A DNA stretch of 64,000 nt. Source: Calditrichia bacterium. GTDB taxonomy: Bacteria > Calditrichota > Calditrichia > Calditrichales > J004. Location: assembly GCA_020635035.1 (NCBI GenBank), contig JACKAO010000004.1:1-64000 (forward strand). The letters are read 5' to 3'. A model generated the notes under the pieces. That model worked only from the letters and a program-made list of their open reading frames with translations. It had not been told where the DNA came from and searched no databases. Shown here piece by piece: positions 1-7,635 of this stretch. Position numbers and translations under genes: made by a program. How positions within the stretch are numbered: position 1 is the stretch's first letter; every line of letters begins with the position of its first letter.

Positions 1-421
1 AATAAAGATTGATGATCGGGATATCATGCCGGCGGATATAATTGAACAGCGCATCTTTATTTACAAAACTACCGACCACAACTTCATTTTCTTCAGGCTG
101 ATCCAAAACACCCTTTGTACCGGCGGTGGTGGTGTGGATAACCGTTCGCCCGCGGAAATCCTTGCCGGCAATGGTGCTGGGTGAGTTGCCAAAGTCAAAT
201 CCGTCGACTTTGACCCCATCCCGCTCACCGATCAGGACAGTTTTATCAAATTTGCTTTTTAAAAGCAGGGCATGTTCGATGGAATTGGTGATAATGTAGC
301 GCTTGGGCTGATTTGCCCAGACATAATAAGAAACGGTAAATGCACGGAATACATCAATAACGATAGTAAAACCCTGTATTTGTGCCGGATCATCCTGGTG
401 AGAGTATATATTAATTTTCAT
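1..421 (-). CDS. 2-phosphosulfolactate phosphatase family protein (ComB-like), C-terminus beyond the window
   Basis: Reading minus from an ATG at 421 gives about 140 residues open to the window edge. Visible blocks are IVIDVFRAFT near the N-terminus, GERDGVKVDGFDFGNSP in the middle and TTTAGTKG after it. These match the ComB family, which dephosphorylates 2-phosphosulfolactate in the archaeal coenzyme M route. Many bacterial homologues occur outside coenzyme M pathways, so the substrate here is uncertain; sulfolactate or another phospho-acid is possible. The small membrane protein upstream is 50 bp away on the same strand and may share its transcript. The family assignment is fairly secure, the substrate is not. 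Only the N-terminal part can be judged. Confidence 0.75.
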   Translation of the reverse strand, partial: MKINIYSHQDDPAQIQGFTIVIDVFRAFTVSYYVWANQPKRYIITNSIEHALLLKSKFDKTVLIGERDGVKVDGFDFGNSPSTIAGKDFRGRTVIHTTTAGTKGVLDQPEENEVVVGSFVNKDALFNYIRRHDIPIINLY

Positions 422-471
422 TATTTGAAATATAAAAGTATCGAGTATCGGATATGTAACCAGGTTTTGAT

Positions 472-675
472 TCAGACCTTTAATTTGGAAATTACTGATA
501 TAATCTGGATTGCCACGGCTGTACCGCTGGCTAGAATTACGTACATACCCTTCAAGTTGCCATTTCCTGAGAGTAAAATAGCCAGTGCAATCAATGCGAT
601 GGCCCAAATACCTGCATTGACCATGGCAAGTATGTAAAGACCTTTTTTCTGTTTACTAAAATCATTGTTCTGCAT
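472..675 (-). CDS. small two-helix membrane protein, unknown function
   Basis: The 67-residue product has a short charged N-terminus (QNNDFSKQKKG), then two hydrophobic segments at about residues 13-35 and 42-62 separated by a GNGNLKG turn. This predicts a helical hairpin in the inner membrane. A strong Shine-Dalgarno (AAGGAG) lies a few bases before the ATG, which supports a real gene despite its size. It is followed on the same strand by the ComB-like gene. I recognise no family and propose no function. Confidence 0.6.
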   Translation of the reverse strand: MQNNDFSKQKKGLYILAMVNAGIWAIALIALAILLSGNGNLKGMYVILASGTAVAIQIISVISKLKV

Positions 676-802
676 TGTTTATCTCCTTTTTATTCAGGTA
701 GCTTTTCAGGCTAACCTTTATAATGAAGCAATTTCAATGGCGTGAAACAATTCTTAAGTAAAATAATTCACTATCTTTAATACGGGTAGTTTCCTGATAA
801 GT

Positions 803-2698
803 TTATTCCTGATCCAATGCTTCCAGCTCCTGCCAGCGGTTGTATGCCTGCTCAAGAATAGATTCAGTTTCTTGCAGTTGCCGGTTTGCTTTTATAACGG
901 CATTGCTGTCTTTGTAAAAATCCGGATCACTCATGCTTTCATGCAGCGCAGTTATCTCTGCTTCAAGTTTTTCAATTTTAGCCGGGAGTTCATTTAGTTC
1001 GCGCTTTTCGTGGTAAGACAGCTTATTTTTTCGTTTTGCTTTTTTTTCTTCACGATAGGCTTCTTTTTTATTTAAGTCTGCAGCGGCTTTCTTTTCCGTT
1101 GTATGTGGTTGGACTTGTCTTAAAAAGTCATCATAACCGCCGATAAATTCCTGTACGGATCCGTTTTCCCCAAAAGCGTAAATGCTGGTTACAATGTTAT
1201 TTAAAAATTCTCGATCGTGGGAAATCAGGATCAAAGTCCCGCTAAAATTGATCAGCAATTCTTCCAGCAGCTCCAGTGTTTCAGCGTCCAGGTCGTTGGT
1301 TGGCTCATCCAGTACCAGCAGGTTAGTTGGACGTGTAAACAGCCGCGCCAGCAGCAGTCGGTTGCGCTCGCCGCCGGAGAGATTAATGATCGGTGTTTTA
1401 GCCCGCTCCGGTGTAAACAGAAAATCCTGGAGGTAGGCAATAATGTGTTTACTTTTGCCGTCAACCATTACGGTGTCGCCGTTTGGTAAAACGTTTTCCC
1501 AGACATTTTTACTTTCATCAAGCTGTTCACGCAGCTGGTCATAATAGGTGATTTCCAGGTTACTCCCATGTTCAATCAATCCGGAATAACCTTTGATTTT
1601 GTCCAGCAGGATATTTACCAGCGTTGTTTTTCCGCAGCCATTAGGGCCGATAATACCAATTTTATCGCCACGGGAAATCAGCGCATTAAAATCTTTGATC
1701 AGCACTTTATCACCATAGCTGAAGCTAACATTATGGGCATTGATAACCGATTTACCCGAGAGCCCGGCCGATGAAACCTGCAGATTGGCGGTCTTCTCGC
1801 GGGTACGCCGCTGCTGACGTTCTTCGCGCATTTTTTTTAACGCCCGAACGCGGCCTTCATTGCGTGTCCGGCGTGCCCGGATACCTTTGCGGATCCATAC
1901 TTCTTCCTGCGCCAGTTTCTTATCAAAATCTTTCCATTCCTTTTCTTCGGCATCTAAAACTGCCTGTTTGCGTTTCAGAAATGTTTCGTAGTCGCAGGCC
2001 CAATCTGCCAGCTTTCCGCGGTCCAGCTCAATAATTCGGGTGGCAAGACGTTTCAAAAGCATGCGATCGTGGGTGACAAAAAGCAGGGTACTGTTTTTAC
2101 GGACCAGGAACTGTTCCAGCCAGTCAATTGAGTCAATGTCCAGGTGGTTAGTCGGTTCATCCAGCAGCAGTAAATCCGGCTCGGAAACCAGCGCGGCAGC
2201 GAGCATAACACGTCTTTTCTGTCCGCCGGAAAGATTGTTGTAATTCCAGTCTGCTTCCAGGTACATACGTGAAAGGATCTGGCTGATTTCATCAATGGCA
2301 GTCCAGGACTGGTGTTTATCCATTTCATCGTGCAATTTGTTGAAGCGTTTCGGATCAGCTTTCGGGTTTTCTGCAAATCGCTTTTCTTCCTGGTGATATT
2401 GCGTAAGTAAAGAGCCGCGTGTACCCAAACCCCGGGCGACAATATTAAAAACGGTATCATCCAGGTTTTGCGGAATATCCTGCCCGAAATAAGAAATCCG
2501 GATACCCTGCTGTTTTTGCACCAGGCCGTCATCCGGCGGTATTTTACCTGCAAGGATTTTCATCAGTGTTGATTTTCCGGTGCCATTGCGTCCCAGCAGA
2601 CAGATGCGTTGTTTCTTCTCGATCTGCAGGCTGATATTATCGAGCAGCAGCGGGCCGCCAAAATGGGCGGTTACATTTTGTAATGCAATGAGTGCCAT
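803..2698 (-). CDS. ABC-F family ATPase, Uup type
   Basis: A soluble tandem ABC ATPase of 631 residues without membrane segments. The first cassette has Walker A GRNGTGKS (36-43), signature LSGGQ (156-160) and Walker B with DEPTNHLD (180-187). A basic helical linker rich in Arg and Lys follows (about 240-310). The second cassette has Walker A GPNGCGKT, a second LSGGE signature and DEPTNDLD. A charged C-terminal coiled coil (about 560-631) is typical of Uup-like members. ABC-F proteins act on the ribosome as translation factors, and Uup is also linked to DNA recombination and ribosome biogenesis. It appears monocistronic. A resistance role is possible in this superfamily, but the C-terminal domain favours the housekeeping Uup branch. 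Confidence 0.9.
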   Translation of the reverse strand: MALIALQNVTAHFGGPLLLDNISLQIEKKQRICLLGRNGTGKSTLMKILAGKIPPDDGLVQKQQGIRISYFGQDIPQNLDDTVFNIVARGLGTRGSLLTQYHQEEKRFAENPKADPKRFNKLHDEMDKHQSWTAIDEISQILSRMYLEADWNYNNLSGGQKRRVMLAAALVSEPDLLLLDEPTNHLDIDSIDWLEQFLVRKNSTLLFVTHDRMLLKRLATRIIELDRGKLADWACDYETFLKRKQAVLDAEEKEWKDFDKKLAQEEVWIRKGIRARRTRNEGRVRALKKMREERQQRRTREKTANLQVSSAGLSGKSVINAHNVSFSYGDKVLIKDFNALISRGDKIGIIGPNGCGKTTLVNILLDKIKGYSGLIEHGSNLEITYYDQLREQLDESKNVWENVLPNGDTVMVDGKSKHIIAYLQDFLFTPERAKTPIINLSGGERNRLLLARLFTRPTNLLVLDEPTNDLDAETLELLEELLINFSGTLILISHDREFLNNIVTSIYAFGENGSVQEFIGGYDDFLRQVQPHTTEKKAAADLNKKEAYREEKKAKRKNKLSYHEKRELNELPAKIEKLEAEITALHESMSDPDFYKDSNAVIKANRQLQETESILEQAYNRWQELEALDQE

Positions 2699-3042
2699 AT
2701 AATTATATTTTTTTGGTATCTTATCTTTAAAAGTGTGGCAAAAGTAAAATAGTTTTAGGATTTCTAAAAGTATTTTTAAATATTATAATTAAAAGTTATT
2801 CTGAATTTTTAGGTAGTTAAAATTACATGAAATATTTGTCATCCTGCCACTTTAAAGGATTCTCTAAAATATATTTTCGGTACGATCTAATTCAGGCTCA
2901 TCACGAATAATCCGTTCGTAATAATTTCGTTGCCAAATTTTGCCATCAAAAGGTTGCCAGCCATTATGATTTACCCCATCAATGTAACGTTTTGTTGTTA
3001 AAGATTTAAACTGTTTAATAACATTGGGTAAAGACCGTGTAG

Positions 3043-3064
3043 GGGCAATTCTCTGTGATTGCCC
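3043..3064. repeat. REP-like palindrome inside the RAYT gene (first)
   Basis: GGGCAAT (3043-3049) and ATTGCCC (3058-3064) form a perfect inverted repeat around an 8-base loop, preceded by GTAG. The arrangement GTAGGGGCAATT...ATTGCCC resembles palindromic intergenic repeats that I recall as common in environmental bacterial genomes. It lies in frame within the variable insert of the transposase. Confidence 0.5.
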
Positions 3065-3119
3065 AAAATTGTCCTCGTTCGGTTTTTGCGTTCTGGAATT
3101 TTCATTTATTAATTCATCC

Positions 3120-3141
3120 GGACAGACACGGTGGTCTGTCC
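3120..3141. repeat. REP-like palindrome inside the RAYT gene (second)
   Basis: GGACAGAC (3120-3127) and GTCTGTCC (3134-3141) form a perfect 8-bp inverted repeat with loop ACGGTG. It resembles a widespread palindromic repeat of the type GGACAGACCAC...GTCTGTCC. It lies about 55 bp from the first module in the same coding insert. Confidence 0.5.
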
Positions 3142-3409
3142 TTACAATATTTATAATTCCGTGAAAATGATTGGGCATTATTTGGTATTGGTCAATTTTA
3201 ATTCCTTGATAAAAAATTGGAATATTTTCCCAAATGTTTTGTACCATTTTCCCGGATTGATTCAAAATCATTTTCCCATCATTTATTGCCCCGAATAAAC
3301 ACGCTCTGTTTTGGGTGCAGATTGTGATAAAATAAAATCCTGCCTGTGAATAATCATATCCTTTTAAACGTATTGACCGTCTGTGATGTTTGTCTGGATT
3401 ATACTTCAA

Positions 3410-3809
3410 AATAGCATCTTTTTTGATTATTGATATAGTTTTTTAAGAGCAGCTTTACAAGAACGACTTAGCTTTTTAGAATATAACGAATTTAAAATAA
3501 CTCACAAATGATGTTGTAGGAATTGTGATAAAGCAAATTTACAAGAAATTAATCACACAAAATATGCGTTCCAAAAAATGTGATTGATTTGCAAAAATTA
3601 ATTCAGGAATCTATATTCCTGCGTCTTTTAAAATAAGGTTGTTTGTTTGTGATACTTAATATCCTAAATAAAATGTGCGGTTTTTATTTAATTTGTATGT
3701 GTATGTTCTGCTTTCCTGGAAGACAAAATTGAAAATTATATATTGAAAAGTATAAGGTCTTTCAGAAAAATGAGAGACCTTTTTTTTTACCTGAAACAAT
3801 GGAAACATT
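3410..3809. other. 400 bp intergenic region between RAYT and the sulfur block
   Basis: No convincing gene. It contains an imperfect inverted-repeat cluster (TTGTGAT at 3523-3529 against ATCACACAA at 3552-3560, with related TGTGATT and GCAAAT segments to about 3590). It also has a short hairpin CAGGAAT-CTAT-ATTCCTG at 3604-3621 and the terminator-like hairpin at 3755-3789. The first cluster could be a degenerated transposon end next to the RAYT gene. I saw no SAM-I riboswitch core. Confidence 0.4.
3755..3789 (+). terminator. terminator-like hairpin in the metZ leader (possible attenuator)
   Basis: AGGTCTTTC (3755-3763) pairs with GAGAGACCT (3772-3780): nine pairs with one G-U and an 8-base loop. 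A run of about nine T follows, ending 21 bases before the metZ-like start codon at 3810. An intrinsic terminator this close to a start codon, with no gene between it and the oppositely oriented RAYT, suggests attenuation of the downstream sulfur genes. Confidence 0.6.
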
Positions 3810-4973
3810 ATGGATGAAACAAAAAATATTCGTTTACAGGGACCAAAATCTGGTAATCGTGAACATTCGGTACCGTTGTATCTGACCTCCAGCTTTGTAT
3901 TTGAAAATGCTGAGAATGGCCGTGCCTTATTTGCGGATGAAGTAGAAGGAAACATCTATTCCCGTTTTTCCAATCCCAATACAACCGAGTTTGTTAATAA
4001 GATGGCAAGCCTTGAAAAAATGGATGATGGATTTGCTTTTGCTTCAGGGATGGCGGCGGTTTTTGCCGGCTTTGCAGCTTTGTTAAAATCGGGTGATCAT
4101 ATAGTTGCTTCACGGTCTTTATTTGGTTCATCACATCAGATACTTGTTAAAATTCTGCCAAAATGGGGAATTACCTGTACCTATGTGGAAGCCGGTCAAC
4201 CACAGGATTGGGAAAAGGCCATTACAAAAAACACTAAAATGTTTTTTGTAGAAACGCCGTCCAATCCCGGGCTGGATATTGTTGATTTACAGCAGGCACA
4301 GCATTTAAGCGAGAAGTACAACCTGATCCTGCATATTGATAATACCTTTGCCACGCCAGTCTTACAGCATCCGGCTGATTTTGGCGCTGATATTATTTCG
4401 CATTCGGCAACCAAATATCTTGATGGTCAGGGCAGGGTGATCGGTGGTGTAATTGTAGGTAAACAAAAATGGGTTGATGAAATTCGCTTTTTTGCCCGCC
4501 AAACGGGACCTTCCATGTCGCCATTCAACGCCTGGATTCTGTCGAAAAGCCTGGAAACGCTGCATCTTAGGGTGGAACGTCATTGTTCTAATGCCTTAAA
4601 ACTGGCAGAAGTTCTGGAGCAGAATCCGCGTTTGAGCCGGGTAAGCTATCCCTGGCTTGAGTCACATCCGCAATACGATCTGGTTAAAAAGCAAATGAAA
4701 GGTGGCGGTGGTATAATTACTTTCGAGATAAAAGGCGGATATCAGGCAGCACAAAAATTTATTGATGCCCTGCAGATGATTTCGATAACAGCTAACCTGG
4801 GCGATTCCAGAACAATTGCAACACACCCGGCATCAACAACCCATTCCAAACTTTCTGAAGAAGAACAACGCCGCGTAAATATCATGCCCGGGCTGGTTCG
4901 TATTTCCGTAGGATTGGAAAATATTGAAGATATTGTTGAAGATATAAATCAGGCATTGGAAAAATCTAAATAG
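3810..4973 (+). CDS. metZ: O-succinylhomoserine sulfhydrylase-like PLP enzyme (MetZ type)
   Basis: A gamma-family Cys/Met metabolism PLP enzyme of 387 residues. Visible are the phosphate-binding region YSRFSNPNT, the FASGMAA loop, DNTFATP with the cofactor Asp, and SHSATKYLDG with the Schiff-base Lys202. The sequence style (EHSVPLYLTSSF, TKYLDGQGRVIGG, DSRTIATHPASTTHSKL) resembles MetZ. MetZ makes homocysteine from O-succinylhomoserine and sulfide. O-acetylhomoserine sulfhydrylase or cystathionine gamma-synthase activity cannot be excluded. It heads a unit with the OsmC-like gene 9 bp downstream and the YeeE/YedE pair, which fits sulfide assimilation. A possible attenuator precedes it. Confidence 0.8.
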   Translation: MDETKNIRLQGPKSGNREHSVPLYLTSSFVFENAENGRALFADEVEGNIYSRFSNPNTTEFVNKMASLEKMDDGFAFASGMAAVFAGFAALLKSGDHIVASRSLFGSSHQILVKILPKWGITCTYVEAGQPQDWEKAITKNTKMFFVETPSNPGLDIVDLQQAQHLSEKYNLILHIDNTFATPVLQHPADFGADIISHSATKYLDGQGRVIGGVIVGKQKWVDEIRFFARQTGPSMSPFNAWILSKSLETLHLRVERHCSNALKLAEVLEQNPRLSRVSYPWLESHPQYDLVKKQMKGGGGIITFEIKGGYQAAQKFIDALQMISITANLGDSRTIATHPASTTHSKLSEEEQRRVNIMPGLVRISVGLENIEDIVEDINQALEKSK

Positions 4974-4982
4974 AGAGTGAAT

Positions 4983-5396
4983 ATGAATATAGAATTAAAA
5001 CGTGTGAATGAGCCTTATCATTTTGAAGCTGCAGGTACCGCCGGTGTTAAAGTCTCGATCGATTCATCCCCGGATGATGGCGGACAGAATGCCGGGGCAC
5101 GTCCCATGGAACTGGTTTTGATGGGTTTGGCATCCTGCAGTGGCATTGATGTGATTTCGATATTAAGAAAACAACGCCAGGATGTACAAGATTTTAGTGT
5201 GGATGTCAGTGCAGAACGTGATAAAGAAAACATACCCGCTGTTTTTAAAAAAATTCATATGACTTTTAAAATAAAAGGTGATATCACTCCCGAAAAAATT
5301 GAGCGGGCGATAGATCTTTCAATAAATAAATATTGCTCGGTTTCTGCGATGCTATGTAAAACGGCAGAGATTACGACTTCGTTTGAACTAGTCTAA
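4983..5396 (+). CDS. OsmC family protein
   Basis: About 137 residues from the ATG at 4983. A GTG at 4977 is also possible, but the purine-rich GAGAG at 4973-4977 is better spaced for the ATG. OsmC/Ohr features are RPMELVLMGLASCSGIDV with the first conserved Cys, and a second Cys in NKYCSVSAML. The fold forms dimers with the Cys pair at the interface. Ohr/OsmC members reduce organic or lipid hydroperoxides, while other members have unknown substrates. Its place between metZ and the sulfur transporter genes suggests a thiol or persulfide role here, which is inference. Confidence 0.8.
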   Translation: MNIELKRVNEPYHFEAAGTAGVKVSIDSSPDDGGQNAGARPMELVLMGLASCSGIDVISILRKQRQDVQDFSVDVSAERDKENIPAVFKKIHMTFKIKGDITPEKIERAIDLSINKYCSVSAMLCKTAEITTSFELV

Positions 5397-5429
5397 GTAT
5401 AACCAAAAAAAATTCTATCAGGGGAAAAA

Positions 5430-5903
5430 ATGGATGTATTATTTGGAGTCTGGGATTGGTACATTGGCGGTCCCTTGCTTGGACTGTTTGTCCCGATTTT
5501 ATTATTGGCAGGGAATAAGCAGTTTGGTATCAGTACAACCTTTGAACATTTTTGCTATACGATTTTGCCGGGTGGAAAGAATGTACTAAAAACATATAAT
5601 GCATCTAAAAATAGCTGGAAGGTCTATTTTGTTGCTGGCATAGTGCTGGGTGCTTTTATTGCATCAACCTTTTTATCAGAAGGACCGGTTCAGTTTTTAC
5701 CACCCGAGTATTATTCGTTGCAGGGGGCATTAAAATTATTCATGGGAGGTGTGTTGATTGGTTTTGGAACACGCTATGCAAACGGATGTACAGCCGGGCA
5801 TTCCATTTTTGGTTTATCCATTTTAAATGCCGGCAGCTTTAAAGCGACTGTTTCATTCTTTGCCGGGGGAGTAATATACACTGGTCTTAATTACTTATTA
5901 TAG
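5430..5903 (+). CDS. YeeE/YedE family sulfur transporter, first half-size subunit
   Basis: A membrane protein of 157 residues with about four hydrophobic helices. It carries the family motif GFGTRYANGCTAGHSIFG with a conserved Cys, and a glycine-rich last helix FFAGGVIYTGL. YeeE/YedE (Sulf_transp) proteins move thiosulfate or related sulfur species across the inner membrane, using conserved Cys residues in the pore. Full-length YeeE has two such repeats. Here they are split into two genes, this one and the one at 5975, as in PmpA/PmpB-type pairs. A GGGG-rich Shine-Dalgarno precedes the ATG. Confidence 0.85.
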   Translation: MDVLFGVWDWYIGGPLLGLFVPILLLAGNKQFGISTTFEHFCYTILPGGKNVLKTYNASKNSWKVYFVAGIVLGAFIASTFLSEGPVQFLPPEYYSLQGALKLFMGGVLIGFGTRYANGCTAGHSIFGLSILNAGSFKATVSFFAGGVIYTGLNYLL

Positions 5904-5907
5904 ACAC

Positions 5908-5940
5908 GATTGTCATTGCGAGTCAGGGACGTGGCAATCT
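5908..5940. repeat. REP-like palindromic repeat between the two transporter genes
   Basis: The sequence contains GTCATTGCGAG and ends in GTGGCAATCT. ATTGC and GCAAT form an inverted stem. The bounding words match a palindromic intergenic repeat family that I recall from many environmental genomes. One copy fills most of the 71 bp gap between two genes expected to be co-transcribed. A RAYT gene, the enzyme class that mobilises such repeats, lies about 2.5 kb away. Confidence 0.55.
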
Positions 5941-5974
5941 TTATGAAAGTTCTGTAATCAAAAACAGGAAAATT

Positions 5975-6379
5975 ATGAAAAACTTGATTTATGCATTTTT
6001 AGGTACACTCTTCGGAATTGTCCTGGTAAAATCAGATGTGGTAAACTGGTACCGGATACAGGCGATGTTCCGCTTTGAAGAAGCCCACATGTACCTGGTT
6101 TTTGCGGCAGCAATCGCAACAGGCGTTCTCTCTGTAAAACTGTTAAAGATAAGGACGGCTGGGAAAGGGGCAACATACAATTTCCAGGGTAAAGTTTTCC
6201 ATAAGGGATTTATTATTGGCGGACTTATTTTTGGAGCCGGTTGGGCAATAACCGGGGCTTGCCCGGGACCTATTTTTGCACAAATCGGTACGGGTGCTTA
6301 CCCGGCTTTAATAACACTGGTTGGCGCAGTTATTGGAGCCTATCTTTATTACAGTATAAAGGGAAAACTTCCACATTAA
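5975..6379 (+). CDS. YeeE/YedE family sulfur transporter, second half-size subunit
   Basis: A membrane protein of 134 residues with about four hydrophobic helices. It has the signature GLIFGAGWAITGACPGP, whose Cys corresponds to the second pore Cys of full-length YeeE, and a final helix ITLVGAVIGAYLYY. With the gene at 5430 it should form the two halves of a sulfur-compound channel. The REP-like element sits between them. It is the last protein gene of the sulfur block; tRNA-Arg follows 61 bp later. Confidence 0.85.
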   Translation: MKNLIYAFLGTLFGIVLVKSDVVNWYRIQAMFRFEEAHMYLVFAAAIATGVLSVKLLKIRTAGKGATYNFQGKVFHKGFIIGGLIFGAGWAITGACPGPIFAQIGTGAYPALITLVGAVIGAYLYYSIKGKLPH

Positions 6380-6440
6380 AAGCCAAATAAGGGTTTGACT
6401 TTAAATTAGAAGCAGGATAAATTTCAATCCTTATCTTGAT

Positions 6441-6514
6441 GCGCCCGTAGCTCAATTGGATAGAGCGTTGGATTCCGGTTCCAAAGGTTGGGGGTTCGAT
6501 TCCCTTCGGGCGTA
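6441..6514 (+). tRNA. tRNA-Arg (anticodon CCG)
   Basis: Cloverleaf folds: acceptor GCGCCCG (6441-6447) pairs with CGGGCGT (6507-6513) with a terminal G-U. The D arm is GCTC/GAGC. The anticodon stem TTGGA/TCCAA encloses loop TTCCGGT with CCG at 6475-6477. The T arm has loop TTCGATT, and the discriminator is A6514. No CCA is encoded. It reads CGG codons. Confidence 0.95.
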
Positions 6515-6721
6515 CTTCTTCTTTCTTCTCATACAATTTACTTCTCCATAAAACTAACTATACAAATGAATATTGTTCGTTTTATGCGAATATTTTTCTT
6601 GCTTTTTTTTGATTGAACAGCGGAATTATTATTGTAAAATATAGTGGTATGACTTTTGTAATCTATCATTAAAAGTATATTGAAATGCTGAATAATTTTA
6701 TTCGATGGAAGGGGGAACAAA

Positions 6722-7396
6722 ATGAAACTCATTATATTTTTTATTATTGCAAATCTTCTATTTCTTAAATCAAACCTGGTTGCCCAGGACAATTCACGAG
6801 ATACTCTCTCAGAATCTTCAAAAATTGACTCCATTTATCTGCTTCAGAAAAAAATGTATCAGGAAACCAGGCGAACACCTTTAGCAGATAAAAAATTTGG
6901 CGTTGAACTTAATATCTTCAGGTTGTTGGCAATTGAAAAATCAGTCAGTCTTAGCGGAGGATTTTCATTGTTTAGTGTTAACAGGGATGCTGAAATATCT
7001 TTTCCGATATTTTTCTCAAACCCGGGTGATCCTGAAGATTTAAAAGAGTTTACCATAGATTGTCATTTCAGATATTTTCTGGGAAACACACAGGATGGCT
7101 TTTATATCAGTACATTTGCCCGGTATGCTCATCTGGAAGGTTATAAAGGGACAAATGATTTGATATTTGATAATAACAGATTCAAAGAAAAAAGAGTTGA
7201 AAATAAGTTAGGAATTGGTGTTGGAATTGGTTACCGGATTTTTTCTTACAAAGGATTTTATTGGGGAACAAGTACCAGTTTTGGGCGCTTCTTTGTTGGG
7301 GATAACAACCAGTTCTACGGCAGCTTTTTGGCACTTGATGATGATGAGAAATTCATATTTGATTTTGAATTACTGAAATTTGGATATGCGTTTTGA
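6722..7396 (+). CDS. secreted envelope protein, probable small beta-barrel, unknown function
   Basis: The product has 224 residues and begins with a signal peptide (MKLIIFFIIANLLFLKSNLVAQ, likely cleaved after LVAQ). The mature part has alternating polar and aromatic strands (CHFRYFLG, YISTFARYAHLEG, GIGVGIGYRIFSYKGFYWG) and ends in a hydrophobic strand LLKFGYAF with a terminal Phe. That pattern is typical of outer-membrane beta-barrels. A strong Shine-Dalgarno (GAAGGGGG) precedes the ATG. I recognise no family and there is no obvious operon partner. Confidence 0.6.
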   Translation: MKLIIFFIIANLLFLKSNLVAQDNSRDTLSESSKIDSIYLLQKKMYQETRRTPLADKKFGVELNIFRLLAIEKSVSLSGGFSLFSVNRDAEISFPIFFSNPGDPEDLKEFTIDCHFRYFLGNTQDGFYISTFARYAHLEGYKGTNDLIFDNNRFKEKRVENKLGIGVGIGYRIFSYKGFYWGTSTSFGRFFVGDNNQFYGSFLALDDDEKFIFDFELLKFGYAF

Positions 7397-7635
7397 TTTA
7401 AATGTCTCTCTTTTCTATTGAAAGTCTATCCGGTTAACTGGCAGAACGTATCTGCCAAATTAATCGGTAATTGCTTCTGATATAATTCTAATAATTTTTT
7501 TGCAGAAATATTTTATATGTTTTGCATGGTTGTTTCTATAGCAGTCATAAGGAATATTTTTAATAAACTAAAAAAATAGTTATCTTCACAGCTTGCAAAA
7601 AATTAAAACAAATATTTAAATCAGTACGGTGAAAA

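Larger units (their letters stand above)
2823..3409 (-). pseudogene. REP-associated tyrosine transposase (RAYT), C-terminal frameshift
   Basis: This HUH-type Y1 transposase has FYFITICTQN near the N-terminus, the metal-binding HFH at residues 81-83 (MPNHFHGI) and the catalytic helix WQRNYYERIIRDE with Tyr163/164. The zero-frame reading stops at 2864 after RTENIF. One frame over, the sequence continues without a gap as RKYILENPLKWQDDKYFM to a stop at 2823-2825, which is the usual RAYT ending. Start to restored stop is 587 bp, one short of a multiple of three, so a single-base deletion near 2880 fits. The catalytic part is intact, so partial activity cannot be excluded. Two palindromic modules lie inside the variable insert between HUH and Tyr, at 3043-3064 and 3120-3141. 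Confidence 0.8.

Noticed and set aside
272..637. Open frame on plus overlapping the ComB-like and small membrane genes
   Set aside because: It is antisense to both; the minus-strand products have family motifs and a Shine-Dalgarno.
3600..3810. SAM-I riboswitch before metZ
   Set aside because: The conserved core segments are not present; only a terminator hairpin is seen.
3656..3955. Minus open frame upstream of and overlapping metZ
   Set aside because: Antisense to the MetZ N-terminus, no ribosome site, no recognisable protein features.
6330..6536. Minus open frame covering tRNA-Arg
   Set aside because: Translation of the antisense of a tRNA gene; such products are a known annotation artefact.
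6538..6834. Minus open frame in the spacer before the envelope gene at 6722
   Set aside because: Overlaps the signal-peptide region of a better gene on plus; composition is that of AT-rich noncoding DNA.
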